DNA of 7,854 nucleotides from Ardenticatenia bacterium. GTDB lineage: Bacteria; Chloroflexota; Anaerolineae; Aggregatilineales; Aggregatilineaceae. A program made the position numbers and the translations under genes. Positions 6,283 to 7,854 of this stretch are shown here, in pieces (positions within the stretch are counted from its first letter, which is position 1; each line of letters starts with the position of its first letter). Below the pieces are notes generated by a model. It ran no database searches. It was not told the DNA's origin and saw only the letters and a list, made by a program, of their open reading frames with translations. The stretch lies in assembly GCA_026984385.1 (NCBI GenBank), contig JALSSH010000528.1, positions 1-7,854 on the forward strand. Direction: 5' to 3'.

Positions 6283-7737
6283 CTACGGCGTGTACGGTTC
6301 GAGCCAGTATGCCGTGCCCTGACCCTCCGCCGTCCAGCCCATGATCCCGTTGTAGTAGACCTGATACCAAGCGGTGCTATCCGCACAGACCGGCCCGCCC
6401 AGCACCTGAAACACCGCGCCGGGTGGAATTTGGCCGATCAACGTGGCGTTGAGGTTGGGTTGGGCGCGGAGGTTGTTCGGCAGCCCGGGCAGCACGCGCC
6501 CCCACGAGTTGGGCGACAGGCGCGAAGGTAAGAACCCGGGGCATTGCCCCATCATGGTGGCGGGGGCGGGCGTGGGTTGGGCGGCGGTGGAAAGGTCCGT
6601 CACGGGCACGCTTTCCGGCGCGGTGACCGTCACCCATTTGCCGCTAACCCAGCCGATCAGCCCGTTGACGCTGATCTGCCACCAGGAGCTGTCCGCGTTG
6701 CGCCCGACGACAGGATAGGTTTCTCCGCGCGAAATTTTGGTCAGCACGTCGCCGACAAAGGGGGCGTTGCGCACGTTCAGCCGCCAGGCGGTGACGGTGG
6801 CTTGGGCCTGGGTGAGGTGCTCTTCTTGCAGCCGATACATGCGGAAGTCCAGATAGGCAGCGCCGCTCGCTTCGTAAAACTCAACCGTGATGCTGTGCGG
6901 GCCTGCGGAAAGTGGGAAGGTGGCGCTATACGTTTCGCCGGTGGCGTCGTGCCACTCGTTGATCACGTATAGCCCGTCCACGTTCACGCGCACGCCGTCG
7001 TCGGCCAGCACCTCGATCTTATAGGTGGCCGCCTCAAACTCCTGATAGAGCACCCAGCGCGCGCTGAAGTAGTCCGCTACCACGCCGGCCCCGGGTGAGC
7101 CGGCCCCCCAGTTGTGCGAAGGGAACGGCTCGGACTGGCTGAGCGCAGGCAGCCCGCCCAAAAAGACATTGTTGTAATATTGCGCGGCCCATTGCACTTG
7201 CCAATGCACGGGGATCGGTGGGGGCGTGAAGCCCGGGCCTTGCACGCCGTCGTCCAGGCTTTCCCAGCTTATGTACAGGTAGGCGGTTTCTGTGTTTTCG
7301 CGGAAGTCAATTTGGATGTGGTGCGAGCCGGCGCTGAGCGTCACGTCGGCGGTGAGCGTTTCGCCCGGGCGCGGCGCGTTGTACGTATCCAGGGTGGGGC
7401 GTTTGTCCGGCGGGTAGTCGATCCACAGCTTGACGCCGTCGTCCGCCAGGATATAAAAGCGGTAGTTGCCGCCCTCGAAGTAGTAGTCGGTGGCAAAACG
7501 CGCGCTGAAGTAGTCCACCGGCACACTGGCATCCGGCGAACTTTCGCCCCAATAGAACTCGCGCCCGCCTTCCTGACGGGTCAACACCGGGTCACCGGAA
7601 AGGTAGGGGTTGTCGTAGTATTCCACGTGCCAGATCACGCCGTCTTGAGCGTGGGCCGGAGCGGGTGCGCTCATCGGCCAGACGGCCAGCACCAGGCACG
7701 CGGCCAGTGCCAAGCTCACAATTCGCCAAGGTCGCAT
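6283..7737 (-). CDS. Secreted protein with two PA14 domains and two SH3-like domains
   Basis: A 484-residue exported protein. Residues 1-30 form a Sec-type signal peptide (MRPWR, a hydrophobic core, cleavage expected after APAHA). LAAC at 11-14 resembles a lipobox but lies inside the hydrophobic core, so a lipoprotein is less likely. Two PA14-type domains follow at about 34-160 and 182-303, evidently duplicated: both hold DYFSAR, then a tyrosine-rich strand, then LADDGV. PA14 domains are beta-sandwiches often found in carbohydrate-binding or adhesion proteins. Next are two bacterial SH3-like domains, about 313-370 (LNVRNAP, then WWQISVNGLIGWVSGKWV) and about 412-480 (NNLRAQPNLNATLIGQIPPG, then WYQVYYNGIMGWTAEG). 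C399 and C451 flank most of the second and may form a disulfide outside the cell. A proline/threonine/alanine-rich linker (371-395) separates the SH3 domains. No catalytic domain is seen, so it probably binds cell wall or surface glycans. The ATG has an excellent AGGAGG six bases upstream. The stop is TAG. Confidence 0.9.
   Translation of the reverse strand: MRPWRIVSLALAACLVLAVWPMSAPAPAHAQDGVIWHVEYYDNPYLSGDPVLTRQEGGREFYWGESSPDASVPVDYFSARFATDYYFEGGNYRFYILADDGVKLWIDYPPDKRPTLDTYNAPRPGETLTADVTLSAGSHHIQIDFRENTETAYLYISWESLDDGVQGPGFTPPPIPVHWQVQWAAQYYNNVFLGGLPALSQSEPFPSHNWGAGSPGAGVVADYFSARWVLYQEFEAATYKIEVLADDGVRVNVDGLYVINEWHDATGETYSATFPLSAGPHSITVEFYEASGAAYLDFRMYRLQEEHLTQAQATVTAWRLNVRNAPFVGDVLTKISRGETYPVVGRNADSSWWQISVNGLIGWVSGKWVTVTAPESVPVTDLSTAAQPTPAPATMMGQCPGFLPSRLSPNSWGRVLPGLPNNLRAQPNLNATLIGQIPPGAVFQVLGGPVCADSTAWYQVYYNGIMGWTAEGQGTAYWLEPYTP
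7058..7075. repeat. 18-bp direct repeat, copy in the second PA14 domain
   Basis: The 18 bases cgcgcgctgaagtagtcc recur exactly at 7499-7516. Both encode the DYFSAR segment of a PA14 domain in the same frame, so the repeat reflects the internal domain duplication rather than a mobile element. Confidence 0.7.
7499..7516. repeat. 18-bp direct repeat, copy in the first PA14 domain
   Basis: Exact match to 7058-7075, spaced 441 bases apart, which is 147 codons and equals the domain period of the duplicated PA14 units (D75 to D222). Confidence 0.7.
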
Positions 7738-7743
7738 TCTGTG

Positions 7744-7749
7744 CCTCCT
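7744..7749 (-). promoter_or_regulatory. Consensus ribosome binding site of the PA14/SH3 gene
   Basis: The minus strand reads AGGAGG six bases before the ATG at 7737, the strongest translation signal in the window and consistent with a well-expressed exported protein. Confidence 0.85.
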
Positions 7750-7777
7750 GAAACAAATGTCCGAGTGCTTCAGTTCT

Positions 7778-7783
7778 ATTGTA
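7778..7783 (-). promoter_or_regulatory. Possible -10 element for the PA14/SH3 gene
   Basis: TACAAT on the minus strand (five of six consensus bases) lies about 40 bases upstream of the ATG, giving a leader of about 34 bases. The hexamer 17 bases upstream (CCGATC) is a poor -35, so this call is weak. From 7784 to the window end I see no gene or structure. Confidence 0.35.
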
Positions 7784-7854
7784 GTACGATTTTTGCACGG
7801 GATCGGGTCGGCGGTGGTGCGGCGCAGGCGGGCCGCACAGTTTGGCGCAGCGAG

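Noticed and set aside
7696..7707. Lipobox-like LAAC in the PA14/SH3 signal peptide
   Set aside because: The cysteine lies in the middle of a continuing hydrophobic stretch, and a good type I cleavage site (AHA) follows; a lipoprotein signal would end there.
1..7854. Mobile elements, CRISPR arrays, tRNA or rRNA genes, defence genes
   Set aside because: No transposase or phage motif, no regularly spaced repeats, no RNA-gene signature; four ordinary protein genes and short gaps fill the window.

Overview
The window most likely comes from a GC-rich member of the Chloroflexota (Anaerolineae-like). This is inferred from the style of the secreted PA14/SH3 protein, whose last SH3 domain has a paired-cysteine form familiar from that phylum, from the large chain-like PAS/GAF sensor, and from a SecA of about 1,040 residues with a long insertion in its second nucleotide-binding domain. 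No rRNA or other decisive marker is present, so the assignment is moderate.

All four genes lie on the minus strand and are read from right to left. First (7737 to 6283) is an exported protein with a signal peptide, two PA14 domains and two SH3-like domains. It has a strong AGGAGG ribosome binding site and is followed by a strong hairpin. Next, after a 189-base gap carrying an extended -10 promoter and an inverted repeat, comes secA (6093 to 2959), the ATPase of the Sec translocase and the only gene here with a secure symbol. After a further 87 bases, holding a 7-bp-stem hairpin and a small palindrome, is a 129-residue winged-helix protein (2871 to 2482). Last, after 145 bases, is a PAS plus four-GAF sensor protein that starts at 2336 and runs off the left edge with its frame open for 778 codons; its C-terminal output module is outside the window.

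SecA would drive export of Sec substrates, including the PA14/SH3 protein beside it, which carries a Sec-type signal peptide. The winged-helix protein may be co-transcribed with secA, because the gap contains no clear promoter, and the PAS/GAF protein is a cytosolic ligand or redox/light-type sensor of unknown output. No mobile element, CRISPR array, tRNA or rRNA was seen. Long plus-strand open frames opposite secA and the sensor gene are shadows of GC-rich coding sequence. The region looks mostly like ordinary chromosome. The best leads are the architecture and missing end of the sensor, the arginine-rich extension after the SecA zinc motif, and the inverted repeats in the gaps on either side of secA.
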